From assembly GCA_937907595.1 (NCBI GenBank), contig CALCXL010000068.1:1-14448 (forward strand): a stretch of DNA of 14,448 bases, written 5' to 3'. The notes beneath the pieces are model-generated. The model had not been told where the DNA came from and did not search any database. It saw only the letters and a list, made by a program, of their open reading frames with translations. Made by a program: the position numbers and the translations under genes. Positions within the stretch are counted from its first letter, which is position 1; every line of letters begins with the position of its first letter. The DNA is from an uncultured Pseudomonadota bacterium (GTDB lineage Bacteria > Myxococcota_A > UBA796 > UBA9615). Shown here one piece after another: positions 8,156-14,448 of the stretch.

Positions 8156-10408
8156 TCAGCCCCCGTGCCCCGCCCGCAGCAGCCTCAGCAGCGTGCCCAG
8201 GTCGCCCCCGAGCTCCGGGCGGAGGGCCAGCTCCCGCTCGACGGAAGCGCGCAGGTGCTCGGCCACCGCGACCACCGGGTCCTGGGCCTCGTGGAATCCG
8301 TCGGGCAGCTGCTCCAACCGCAGGATCGTCGCCACGTGCGGCAGCCCGCGCGCGAAGAGCAGGTCGTCGAGCTCCTTGAGGAAGCGCAGGGGCTCAGCCT
8401 CGTGCTCTTCGGGGTCCCACACGGGGCACAGGTCCCCCACCGCGGTGCTCCGGGGGATGAGCGGCTCCGCCCGGCCCGACGCCGGCTGCGGGGGCTCTGG
8501 AGTGGGTGGGGCGAGCTCTCCGTCCAGGTGCAGCAAGATGGCGTTGACCGCGTGCCGAGCGGACTCGTTCGCTGCCTCCATCGTGGTCAGCCGGGTGTGG
8601 GTGCGTAGCCAGGTGCCGGCGAAGGCGATCTGGCCGCCCAGCAGCTCGGTGCGTCCCGGCGGCGGCCCGGGTCGACGCGCCCACTCCCCGACCGGGTTCA
8701 CCAAGAAGGGGGAGCGGTTGCGCTGCAGGCGCGAGTCGCCGAACTCCAGCCACTGATCCACATGAAACCAGAGCGGCGTCGCCAGCCTCGGGCTGCCGAG
8801 GCCGGCGCGCATCTGGGCCCAGGTCTCCCGGGCGATGCCGGCGGCATCCAGGCCCCAGAGGGTCCCGCCGCACAGCCCCTTGACCCGGGCCTCGCCGATG
8901 TCCACCGACAGCCAGCAGAGGTGCCCGTCGGAGTCGAGGGAGGGCGCGCGCCGCCACCACGCGCTCTGGGCGATGGAGGACAGCGCCCACGGGGAGTCCG
9001 CCAGGTACAGATTGCAGCGGGCGAGCTCGCTCCGGGTGCCCAGGCCGAACTGCACCCCCGTCAGCGTCTGCAGCCCGTCCCAGGGCAGGTGCCCGCAGGC
9101 CGTCTCCGGGTCCCGCGGCGCGCAGCTCTCGCCCCCCGGCTCTGTGGGTACCTCGTGCACGAAGGAGCGGAGTCGATCGAAGAACTCGCCCCCCAGGTCC
9201 CGCGTCAGGCGCTCGACCGCGAGCAGGTCCAGGGCCACGACGGTGTAGTCCGCGTTGGGCTGGTAGCCCTCGAGCCCGCCGGGCAGGACCGGCTCGACGT
9301 CCAGGGAAAACCGCCCGTCCGAGGGCGCCAGGGGCTTGAGGCGGCCGCTGAAGAAGCGGACCCCAGCGGCCTCCAGGTGCCGCCTCCAGGGCTCGAGCAT
9401 CGCCTCGGAGGTGGGGCCGTCCAGCATGGCGTCGACGGGCGCGCCCGGGGGCGGCGGGAGCATGAGCTGCAGCCACACCGAGCACGCCGTCCTGGCGTCT
9501 CCGTGCTCGCCGTCCAGCGCCACCAGGGTGCGCGGACAGTGCCGGAAGAAGGCTTCCTGGGCGGGGGAGTAGTCCAGCCGCGCCCCGCCCTCGTCGACGC
9601 CGTCGGGGTCGGTGAGGGTGAAGTAGTCGAAGGAGTTGGTCCGCTCGCAGCTCGCTTCGCGCCGCACCCTTCCGGTGGTCGCGTAGCGGAGCAGGCGCAG
9701 CGTCGACAGCAGCACGTCCCGGGCCGTGACCCCGACGGCCTCCGACAGCGCGTCGACCGTGCGTTGCAGGACGTCGGCGCCGGCCGCTCCGCTCCGGGGC
9801 AGCACCCGCGCGGGCCGCCCCCCGACGGCCAGGGCCTGCTCGTGGACGGGGACGAGCCGATCGAAGACCGTCTCGTCCCCGCTCCGCACGCGCCTCAGGC
9901 TGTCGTGGAGGTGCCGGTAGAAGGCGGGGAAGAAGCGAAAGCCGTGCTCGCCGTGCACCACCGCGGCCCGCAGGCGCAGGGCGGGCGCGCCGGTCGCCAC
10001 CTCGATCCGCTCCCCCGGCACCCCACGTTCCGCCAACGCATCCCGCAGCGCGGGCCGATCCACCTGGACCACGAAGCCGCGGTAGGGGCCCAGCAGCGCG
10101 TCGGCCGCGTCGTCCAGGTCGGCCTCGGTGTCTCCCCAGCGGTGCGGGCGCTCCAGGGGGATGGCGGCGACGGGCGCCCGCTCGCCCCGCGCGGCCGCCT
10201 CCAGGTCGGCGCGTTCGACGGGCAGGGGCACCAGCGCGTACTGGGTGCGCGCGAGGCCGCCGACGGCGATGTCCCGGCGACCCTGGGGCGTAACGTGGGT
10301 GGCGGCCTCCACCACCTGCACGTCGAAGCCGCGCTCGGACAACTCCATCGCTGCGGTGAGGCCGGCGATGCCGGCGCCGAAGACGGTCACGGTCCGGATC
10401 CCGGTCAT
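8156..10408 (-). CDS. FAD-dependent oxidoreductase of the phytoene-desaturase/amine-oxidase superfamily, with extensions
   Basis: This is a 750-aa flavoprotein; related desaturases are usually about 450-550. Residues 6-34 (VTVFGAGIAGLTAAMELSER, then VVE) are the Rossmann FAD/ADP site with GxGxxG at 11-16. GGLAR follows at 50-54, and GEHGFRFFPAFYRH at about 153-166 is a flavin-proximal motif of desaturase-like enzymes. About 100 residues separate these two motifs, far more than usual. TMEAANESARHAVNAIL near 611-627 is the C-terminal FAD-contact motif. A 120-residue tail (631-750) follows, with a Pro-rich linker and then predicted helices matching no family I know. The ATG overlaps the upstream stop by four bases (ATGA). 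In this operon it probably desaturates or otherwise oxidises an isoprenoid chain (inference). A hydroxysqualene dehydroxylase-like or carotenoid desaturase-like reaction are the main alternatives. Confidence 0.82.
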   Translation of the reverse strand: MTGIRTVTVFGAGIAGLTAAMELSERGFDVQVVEAATHVTPQGRRDIAVGGLARTQYALVPLPVERADLEAAARGERAPVAAIPLERPHRWGDTEADLDDAADALLGPYRGFVVQVDRPALRDALAERGVPGERIEVATGAPALRLRAAVVHGEHGFRFFPAFYRHLHDSLRRVRSGDETVFDRLVPVHEQALAVGGRPARVLPRSGAAGADVLQRTVDALSEAVGVTARDVLLSTLRLLRYATTGRVRREASCERTNSFDYFTLTDPDGVDEGGARLDYSPAQEAFFRHCPRTLVALDGEHGDARTACSVWLQLMLPPPPGAPVDAMLDGPTSEAMLEPWRRHLEAAGVRFFSGRLKPLAPSDGRFSLDVEPVLPGGLEGYQPNADYTVVALDLLAVERLTRDLGGEFFDRLRSFVHEVPTEPGGESCAPRDPETACGHLPWDGLQTLTGVQFGLGTRSELARCNLYLADSPWALSSIAQSAWWRRAPSLDSDGHLCWLSVDIGEARVKGLCGGTLWGLDAAGIARETWAQMRAGLGSPRLATPLWFHVDQWLEFGDSRLQRNRSPFLVNPVGEWARRPGPPPGRTELLGGQIAFAGTWLRTHTRLTTMEAANESARHAVNAILLHLDGELAPPTPEPPQPASGRAEPLIPRSTAVGDLCPVWDPEEHEAEPLRFLKELDDLLFARGLPHVATILRLEQLPDGFHEAQDPVVAVAEHLRASVERELALRPELGGDLGTLLRLLRAGHGG

Positions 10409-11874
10409 GGTCTCTCCTCCATCAACTCGCGGTGCAGGTCTTCAAGCCCGGGGGTGCGCAGCGCGGCGTGCACGAAGGACGTCACCGTGCGGTGCAGGGC
10501 CAGGACGTCGGGCACGGTGCCCTGCACGTCCACCCGGCGTCGGGCGATGGCCTGTTCCAGGGTGAGCTCGCCACCCACCAACGCGCGCAGCGCGCGGCGG
10601 TCCAAGCGCACGCAGAGGTCGTGACCCGCCCCCTGGAGGGGTGTCCCCCAGGCGGGCAGCCCGTCGTCCCCGCCCCGGTCCTCGACGCAGTCGGCGGCGA
10701 ACCCGAAGGACTCCGCCCCGCAATCGACGGCCACCCGCAGCGGGCCCAATGCGCCCAGGATGGCGGCGCAGTGCTCGGGCTGCTTTCGCTCGATGCGGTC
10801 CAGCGCCCGGGCGAGCAGGGAGCCGAGGGAGCCGTCCGCCGTGCGACGTCGCCGCGGTGGGATGTCGGCCAGCGAGCAGGGGTGGCGGTGGCCACGGATC
10901 ATCTCCACCACGCCGGAGCCCTCCGCCTGCAGGTCCTCCCCGCCGATTCGGCCTTCCGCCTCCCCGCGCACGAACACCTGGTTGATGACCACGACCCCCA
11001 CCCCGTCCTCCTCCGGGATGACGATGCGGGCGAGGCGGCGGCCCACCACCCGAAGCTCCAGGACGTCGTCGCCGTCCTGCGCGGAGAAGGTCATGTCCGC
11101 CGGCAGGTCGCCCAGGGCCCCAGGGAGCAGCAGGTGGGCCGCCGCGGGCACGGTGAACTGGTCCGGCGGGGTGAGGGTGCCCGGGCTGCGCACGCGGATC
11201 TGGTGGGGCTCGAAGAGCCGCGCGCGCCGGCCTTCCTTGAAGACGTAGAGCACGCGGTCGCGCAGGCGTCGCCGCCCCCGGTCGGTGGTGCGCAGCAGCG
11301 CGAAGGACCAGGGCGACGTCGACTCCCGGGGCGCGATCGTGCCCCACTCCCACGCGAAGTCGTCGGCCCAGCGGAAGCGACCCCAGTTGTGGTCGTGGTA
11401 GGCCGGCGCGCCGGCCAGGGTGTGCTCGCGGTCGTTCAGCGCGATGCGGCCCGAGACGACCAGCCGGGGGAGCTGCACCCAGGACATCGGCCGCGTACCG
11501 AGCTTGAGGTTGTAGGAGGGGACTGCGTCGCAGGTGGGCGTGAAGGACAGATCGGCTTTCACCGCGCCGGAGTCCATGCGCAGGTGCAGGTGGTAGCGCA
11601 GACCGTCGAAGGTGAGGCGGGTGCGGCCCAGGCGGGCGTCGATCCGTCCGGGGACGATGCCCACCCGGCCGCCGCGGAACACCTCGACCCCGCCGGCCCA
11701 GGCGCCGTCCCAGGCCACGACGATCGAGCGGCCCCCATCCAGGGCCTGGTCCCAGGACAGGTTCACCAGGACGTGCAGGTCCGGCAACTGGACCAGGAAG
11801 TGCTGCCACTCGGTCCAGGGCGCGCCGCCGGGGCGGGTCTCCAGCCGCCAGCTGTCGACGGTGCCCAGGCTCAT
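10405..11874 (-). CDS. CrtC/AttH-like (carotenoid 1,2-hydratase-type) protein fused to an SCP2-like domain
   Basis: This 489-aa protein has a large beta-rich N-terminal region carrying the family signature PAYHDHNWGRFRW (157-169) followed by FAWEWG (173-178), diagnostic of the CrtC/AttH lipocalin-like fold. CrtC hydrates a terminal double bond of acyclic carotenoids; AttH-like relatives are often uncharacterised, so catalysis is not assured. The last ~110 residues (about 378-489) contain DLCVRLDRRALRALVGGELTLEQAIARRR-type sequence then VDVQGTVPDVLALH, resembling a sterol-carrier-protein-2 lipid-binding domain. Such a fusion could hold a lipid substrate next to the enzyme (inference). The ATG at 11874 overlaps the previous stop in ATGA and starts MSLGTVDSW. 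The frame is open further upstream, but that part overlaps two better-supported genes. Its own stop overlaps the next ATG by four bases, implying translational coupling. Confidence 0.78.
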   Translation of the reverse strand: MSLGTVDSWRLETRPGGAPWTEWQHFLVQLPDLHVLVNLSWDQALDGGRSIVVAWDGAWAGGVEVFRGGRVGIVPGRIDARLGRTRLTFDGLRYHLHLRMDSGAVKADLSFTPTCDAVPSYNLKLGTRPMSWVQLPRLVVSGRIALNDREHTLAGAPAYHDHNWGRFRWADDFAWEWGTIAPRESTSPWSFALLRTTDRGRRRLRDRVLYVFKEGRRARLFEPHQIRVRSPGTLTPPDQFTVPAAAHLLLPGALGDLPADMTFSAQDGDDVLELRVVGRRLARIVIPEEDGVGVVVINQVFVRGEAEGRIGGEDLQAEGSGVVEMIRGHRHPCSLADIPPRRRRTADGSLGSLLARALDRIERKQPEHCAAILGALGPLRVAVDCGAESFGFAADCVEDRGGDDGLPAWGTPLQGAGHDLCVRLDRRALRALVGGELTLEQAIARRRVDVQGTVPDVLALHRTVTSFVHAALRTPGLEDLHRELMEERP

Positions 11875-12173
11875 CGCAGGAGCCGGCCCGCCGGCGCGAC
11901 CGGCAGCTCCACCTGCGCGGAGGGCCCGGGGTCCAGAGCGACGAGCTGCCGGCAGAGGGAGCTCAGGCCGAGGAGCGCCCGCAGGGTCGGCTCGTGCGGG
12001 GTGGGGTCGGGGCCCTGCCCCCCGGGGTGTGCTCCTTCCGCGGTGGCCTCTCCGTCGATGAGCTCCTGCAGCGCCGTCTCGAATCGCCGCGCCCACGCCA
12101 CCGCGCCGATGAGGGCCAGGAGCGTGGCGTCGTCGACATCGTCGGGAACAAAGGCGTCGCGGAGGCCGCTCAA
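11871..12173 (-). CDS. Small unknown protein (100 aa) of the isoprenoid operon
   Basis: No family is recognised. The protein would start at TTG 12173, whose last two bases are also the first two of the upstream TGA stop (TTGA); no ATG or GTG lies suitably nearby, so the start depends on this coupling. Two predicted helical segments, DDATLLALIGAVAWARRFETALQ-type (about 14-36, amphipathic rather than membrane) and TLRALLGLSSLCRQLVAL (about 64-81), flank a Gly/Pro-rich loop. There is no signal peptide. It ends in the ATGA shared with the CrtC-like gene. Its fixed place between the prenyl synthase and the lipid-modifying genes suggests an accessory or scaffold role, but nothing in the sequence proves function. 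Confidence 0.6.
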   Translation of the reverse strand: MSGLRDAFVPDDVDDATLLALIGAVAWARRFETALQELIDGEATAEGAHPGGQGPDPTPHEPTLRALLGLSSLCRQLVALDPGPSAQVELPVAPAGRLLR

Positions 12174-12667
12174 CCGCCCTCCTCCCCGGCCTGTCGGGCG
12201 GCCAACAGCACGTCGAACCAGCGCTCGGGCACCGCCGAGTCGTGGGCCTCGAAGACCCGGCCGGTGGAGTCGGCGAACTGCCGGGTGAGGTCCTGCACAG
12301 CGGTCGAGGCTCGCAGGCGGGCGGCGACGGCGGCTCCTTCCTCGCTCCGGGCGAAGCGATCGCCCTCCTCCGCAAGGGCAGCCAGCAGGGCTTGCGCGGC
12401 CCATGGCTGGCGGACTGCGGCCGTGCGGAGCTGCTCGAAGGGCTCCGGCAGGGGGGGGAGGTCGACACCCTCGCCGGAGGTGAGCAGGGCGACGAGCTCC
12501 GAGCGCAGGCCCAGCAGCGCGGCCAGCCGCCGCGTCGCCACGGAGCTGCCGGCGGCGGGGGAGGGGGGCGCGGACGCGGCGGTCGCCTCCCGGCTGCGCC
12601 AGAGATCCTCCAGCGCGTCGGCCAGATCGAGCTTTCGCGCCTGCAAGGCGGCCAGGAGGTCGTCCAT
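12170..12667 (-). CDS. Small unknown helical protein (165 aa) of the isoprenoid operon
   Basis: No known family is recognised. The ATG at 12667 shares its A with the TGA stop of the prenyl synthase gene (TGATG), so start choice and translational coupling are well supported. The sequence is rich in Ala, Leu, Glu and Arg and looks almost wholly helical: MDDLLAALQARKLDLADALEDL at the N-terminus, an Ala/Ser/Pro linker near 28-42, then RRLAALLGLRSELVALL and QAALLAALAEEGDRF-like segments, ending VPERWFDVLLAARQAGEEGG. There is no signal peptide or membrane segment. A small soluble helical partner of a pathway enzyme is the simplest reading (inference). It precedes the 100-aa gene and overlaps it by three bases. 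Confidence 0.7.
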   Translation of the reverse strand: MDDLLAALQARKLDLADALEDLWRSREATAASAPPSPAAGSSVATRRLAALLGLRSELVALLTSGEGVDLPPLPEPFEQLRTAAVRQPWAAQALLAALAEEGDRFARSEEGAAVAARLRASTAVQDLTRQFADSTGRVFEAHDSAVPERWFDVLLAARQAGEEGG

Positions 12668-13719
12668 CAGCGGCTCCGGGTGTGCACGTAGTCCACGAGG
12701 GCGCGCAGGAAGTCGAGGTGGCGGCTCGGCCCCATCACAGGGGCCAGGGACTCCAGCCCCCGGGCTGCGGCGATCGCCTGCTCTTCGGCGTGATCGCGGG
12801 CGCGTCGGTCGCCCCCGGTGCGCTGGATCAGGTCCCGCAGGAAGCTCACTTGCGCGGCGGTCTTGTCCTCCCGGGGCAGGCCGAGGATGCGCAGCGCCCG
12901 CTGCCGCTCGGCCTCGTCGGCGGCCTCCAGGGCGAACAGCAGGATCAGCGTTCGCTTGCCCTCGTACAGGTCGCCGTCGGCCTCCTTGCCGTAGCCGTCG
13001 CCGTCCTGGAGGTTGAGCAGATCGTCCTGGATCTGGAAGGAACGGCCCAGCGCCTGCGCGAACTCGACCAGCCGCTCCCCCGTCGACGGCTCCGCCCCCG
13101 CGATCACCGCGCCCACCTTCACAGGGGCGATGAAGGTGTACCAACCGGTCTTCTTCTCCACCATGTGCATGTAGTCGTCCTCCGCCAGGTCCCAGCGGTT
13201 GCGGCGGATCCAGTCGAGCTCCAGCGCCTGCCCCTCGACCGAGTGGCGGCACATCGTGGCGACGATCTGCAGCACCTCCAGCGCCGCTCCCAGGCCGATG
13301 CGCTCGGTGTTGTCCAGCAGGGGCTGCAGGCTGAGGGCGAACATGGCGTCGCCCACGTTGACCGCGATGGGCACGCCGTGCTCCCGGTGCAGCGTCGGCC
13401 CGCCCCGGCGCAGCTCCGAGCCGTCCTCCACGTCGTCGTGCACCAGGAACGCGTTGTGGAAGAGCTCCAGGACGGCGGCGGACGGGGCGACCGCGTCCAG
13501 GTGGCCGCCCAGCGCGCGGCAGGTCGCGATGCAGATCGCGGGCCGCAGGGCCTTCGCGGGGCGCAGCGGGTAGTCCATGATGAGGCCGCGCAGGGGACCG
13601 TCGTCGCCGGACGCGACGATGTCCTCGATCTGCTCCACCACGAGCGCACGGCAGTCGGCCAGGTACGCCTCGAGCGGGTTGGGCCCTGAGGCCCGACCGG
13701 CTGGCTTCGATGCTCCCAC
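12667..13719 (-). CDS. Polyprenyl (probably geranylgeranyl) diphosphate synthase
   Basis: From GTG 13719 this is a 350-aa trans-isoprenyl diphosphate synthase, normal family length. It joins isopentenyl diphosphate to an allylic diphosphate using magnesium. LRPAKALRPAIC (52-63) holds the substrate-binding Lys/Arg. The first aspartate-rich motif is HDDVED (94-99) followed by RRGGPTLH (104-111). The second region is FQIQDDLLNLQD (228-239), with Asn where many members have a third Asp, then YGKEADGDLYEGKRTL (243-258). Product chain length cannot be fixed from sequence; C20 is suggested by the neighbouring genes. It leads a five-gene operon. The start is uncertain: GTG 13719 has a G-rich site that is very close; CTG 13740 has AGGAGG at ideal spacing; ATG 13806 would add an Arg-rich stretch lying over the probable promoter. 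Confidence 0.9.
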   Translation of the reverse strand: MGASKPAGRASGPNPLEAYLADCRALVVEQIEDIVASGDDGPLRGLIMDYPLRPAKALRPAICIATCRALGGHLDAVAPSAAVLELFHNAFLVHDDVEDGSELRRGGPTLHREHGVPIAVNVGDAMFALSLQPLLDNTERIGLGAALEVLQIVATMCRHSVEGQALELDWIRRNRWDLAEDDYMHMVEKKTGWYTFIAPVKVGAVIAGAEPSTGERLVEFAQALGRSFQIQDDLLNLQDGDGYGKEADGDLYEGKRTLILLFALEAADEAERQRALRILGLPREDKTAAQVSFLRDLIQRTGGDRRARDHAEEQAIAAARGLESLAPVMGPSRHLDFLRALVDYVHTRSR

Positions 13720-13756
13720 GCTCCCCCCGCTCGTCCCCAGGTCCGTCCTCCTGCGG

Positions 13757-13785
13757 AGGCTAGCGGCTCGCCGGGGGCCCGAGAA
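13757..13785 (-). promoter_or_regulatory. Candidate promoter of the isoprenoid operon
   Basis: On the minus strand TTCTCG (13785-13780), 17 bases, then TAGCCT (13762-13757) resembles a weak sigma70-type promoter. It lies about 40 bases from GTG 13719. A CCTCC-GCA-GGAGG inverted repeat (13747-13759) overlaps its downstream edge and could act as an operator or as a hairpin at the 5' end of the message. Confidence 0.3.
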
Positions 13786-13858
13786 CCCCCGCGGGTGCGA
13801 CGCCATGGAGGCCCCGTCCCGCCAACCCAGGCTGCTCGTCGGGGGCTCCCGGTGCACA

Positions 13859-14098
13859 ATGGTCCCCTGCCCCGACGCGCGGGTCCTGGAGTACCAGCAG
13901 GCGGGCATTCTGCGCTTGCAGTCCTACCTGTCGCCCCGCTCGGACTGGGCGGCCACGGACCCCGACGACGTCGACGGCGACTGCATGCCCCGGCCGGAGA
14001 CCCTGGACGACTACGCGGCGTGGGTGACGGCGCCGATCGAGCGGTACGACGGCGACGGGGAGGGCGACATGCCCACGCTGATCTCCACCGAGCCCTGA
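13859..14098 (+). CDS. Small unknown acidic protein (79 aa)
   Basis: An 79-residue reading frame starts MVPCPDARVLEYQQAGIL and ends GDMPTLISTEP. It has no signal peptide, membrane segment or known motif, and is acidic with several DGD-type stretches. ATG 13859 is taken as the start because it leaves room for divergent promoters. ATG 13805 would give 97 residues; it lies in a CCATGG palindrome that also contains a possible ATG for the divergent prenyl synthase. Neither start has a good Shine-Dalgarno site. A downstream inverted repeat may end the transcript. It is divergent from the operon and need not be related to it. Coding status is suggested mainly by an open frame with ordinary amino-acid composition. 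Confidence 0.5.
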   Translation: MVPCPDARVLEYQQAGILRLQSYLSPRSDWAATDPDDVDGDCMPRPETLDDYAAWVTAPIERYDGDGEGDMPTLISTEP

Positions 14099-14113
14099 GG
14101 CGAACGGGGCACC

Positions 14114-14155
14114 AGGAGGCCACTGGGGGGCATTTTTGGCCGGTTCTGGCCTCCT
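14114..14155 (+). repeat. Nine-bp perfect inverted repeat between two genes
   Basis: AGGAGGCCA (14114-14122) and TGGCCTCCT (14147-14155) are exact reverse complements separated by 24 bases. The position, 16 bases after one stop and 35 before the next start, fits either a terminator for the small gene or an operator over the promoter of the lipoprotein gene. No U-tract follows directly, which makes a simple intrinsic terminator less likely. Confidence 0.45.
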
Positions 14156-14162
14156 TGTTCGC

Positions 14163-14184
14163 TAGGATGACCTCCTGCCGGAGG
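14163..14184 (+). promoter_or_regulatory. -10-like TAGGAT and hairpin covering the ribosome binding site
   Basis: TAGGAT (14163-14168) could be the -10 box of the lipoprotein gene; no -35 box is found at normal spacing. Just after it, CCTCC (14171-14175) can pair with GGAGG (14180-14184), the Shine-Dalgarno sequence for the ATG pair at 14190 and 14193. The hairpin would hide the ribosome site if both halves are transcribed. Confidence 0.35.
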
Positions 14185-14189
14185 CTCCG

Positions 14190-14448
14190 ATGATGACCCG
14201 CCTTGCTCTGCTCGCGCTCTCCCTGACCCTCGCGGCGTGCTCCCTGATCACGCCCCCCGACGACGACGACGACGACGCGGCCGATGAGTCCCTCTGCTCG
14301 GACACCTGCGCCTTCGCCTCCGACGGCGAGTGCGACGACGGCGGGCCCGGTTCAAGCTTCAGCGAGTGCGACTACGGCAGCGACTGCACGGACTGCGGGC
14401 CGCGGGACCCGCTCGTCCAAGACGACGACGACGCATCCCCCGACGACG
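14190..14448 (+). CDS. Lipoprotein with a six-Cys motif (3' end outside window)
   Basis: At least 86 residues are visible, still open at the window edge. MMTRLALLALSLTLAAC is a lipoprotein signal peptide with lipobox LAAC and Cys at 17. A run of six Asp follows as an acidic tether. Next comes a compact domain with six Cys: CSDTC, GEC, GPGSSFSEC, GSDC and TDCGPR. The same CxxTC...DGECDDGGPGS...CxYGxDCxDCGPR pattern recurs in secreted proteins of several bacteria and algae as far as I recall, and would form disulfides; its role is unknown to me. A second acidic run (QDDDDASPDD) follows, suggesting another tether before more sequence. Either ATG (14190 or 14193) may start it; GGAGG at 14180-14184 suits both. 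Confidence 0.82.
   Translation, partial: MMTRLALLALSLTLAACSLITPPDDDDDDAADESLCSDTCAFASDGECDDGGPGSSFSECDYGSDCTDCGPRDPLVQDDDDASPDD

Noticed and set aside
11875..12468. Upstream extension of the CrtC-like frame
   Set aside because: It overlaps two genes joined by start/stop overlaps and is Arg/Pro-rich; the ATGA at 11874 and the MSLGTVDSW start are preferred.
8156..13719. A standard carotenoid cluster (crtE-crtB-crtI-crtC)
   Set aside because: A prenyl synthase, a desaturase-like enzyme and a CrtC-like protein are present, but no phytoene synthase is visible, so crt gene symbols were not assigned.

Overview
The window is very GC-rich DNA (strong G/C at third codon positions) and looks like chromosome from a Myxococcota-like (deltaproteobacterial) bacterium. 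Three things point there: a giant secreted protein combining FG-GAP blades with MopE-type Asp/Cys repeats, a C-terminal Cys/hydrophobic/Arg tail resembling MYXO-CTERM sorting signals, and several Asp-rich lipoproteins. This placement is inference; no rRNA or marker phylogeny is available here.

Left part (1-8102). The window opens inside a YebC/TACO1-family gene. A small secreted lipoprotein of unknown role follows (740-1603). Converging on it from the minus strand is a 5.4-kb gene (7115-1716). It encodes a lipoprotein signal peptide, 14 FG-GAP motifs (enough for two seven-bladed beta-propellers), an unassigned linker domain, 12 full plus one degenerate MopE-type Cys/Asp repeats, and a MYXO-CTERM-like tail. 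The reading frame is cut by one in-frame TAG (6966-6968) exactly where other blades have a conserved Trp. Divergent from it is an EamA/DMT-family permease (7266-8102).

Right part (8156-13719, minus strand). Five genes form a tightly coupled operon, transcribed right to left, with start and stop codons overlapping at all four junctions (TGATG, TTGA, ATGA, ATGA). In order they encode a geranylgeranyl/polyprenyl diphosphate synthase, two unrecognised small proteins (165 and 100 aa), a CrtC/AttH-like protein fused to an apparent SCP2 lipid-binding domain, and a 750-aa FAD oxidoreductase of the phytoene-desaturase/amine-oxidase superfamily with an N-terminal insertion and a C-terminal extension. 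Together they look like an isoprenoid or carotenoid-like lipid pathway: chain synthesis, redox modification, hydration or carriage. No phytoene or squalene synthase is visible in the window. This operon is the best candidate here for an undescribed system.

Far right (13859-14448). A short unknown gene diverges from the operon. It is followed by the start of another lipoprotein carrying a six-Cys motif; this gene runs off the window end. Its Shine-Dalgarno sequence lies in a small hairpin. No tRNA, rRNA, CRISPR array, insertion sequence or phage gene was seen, and no gene-free stretch exceeds about 245 bases.
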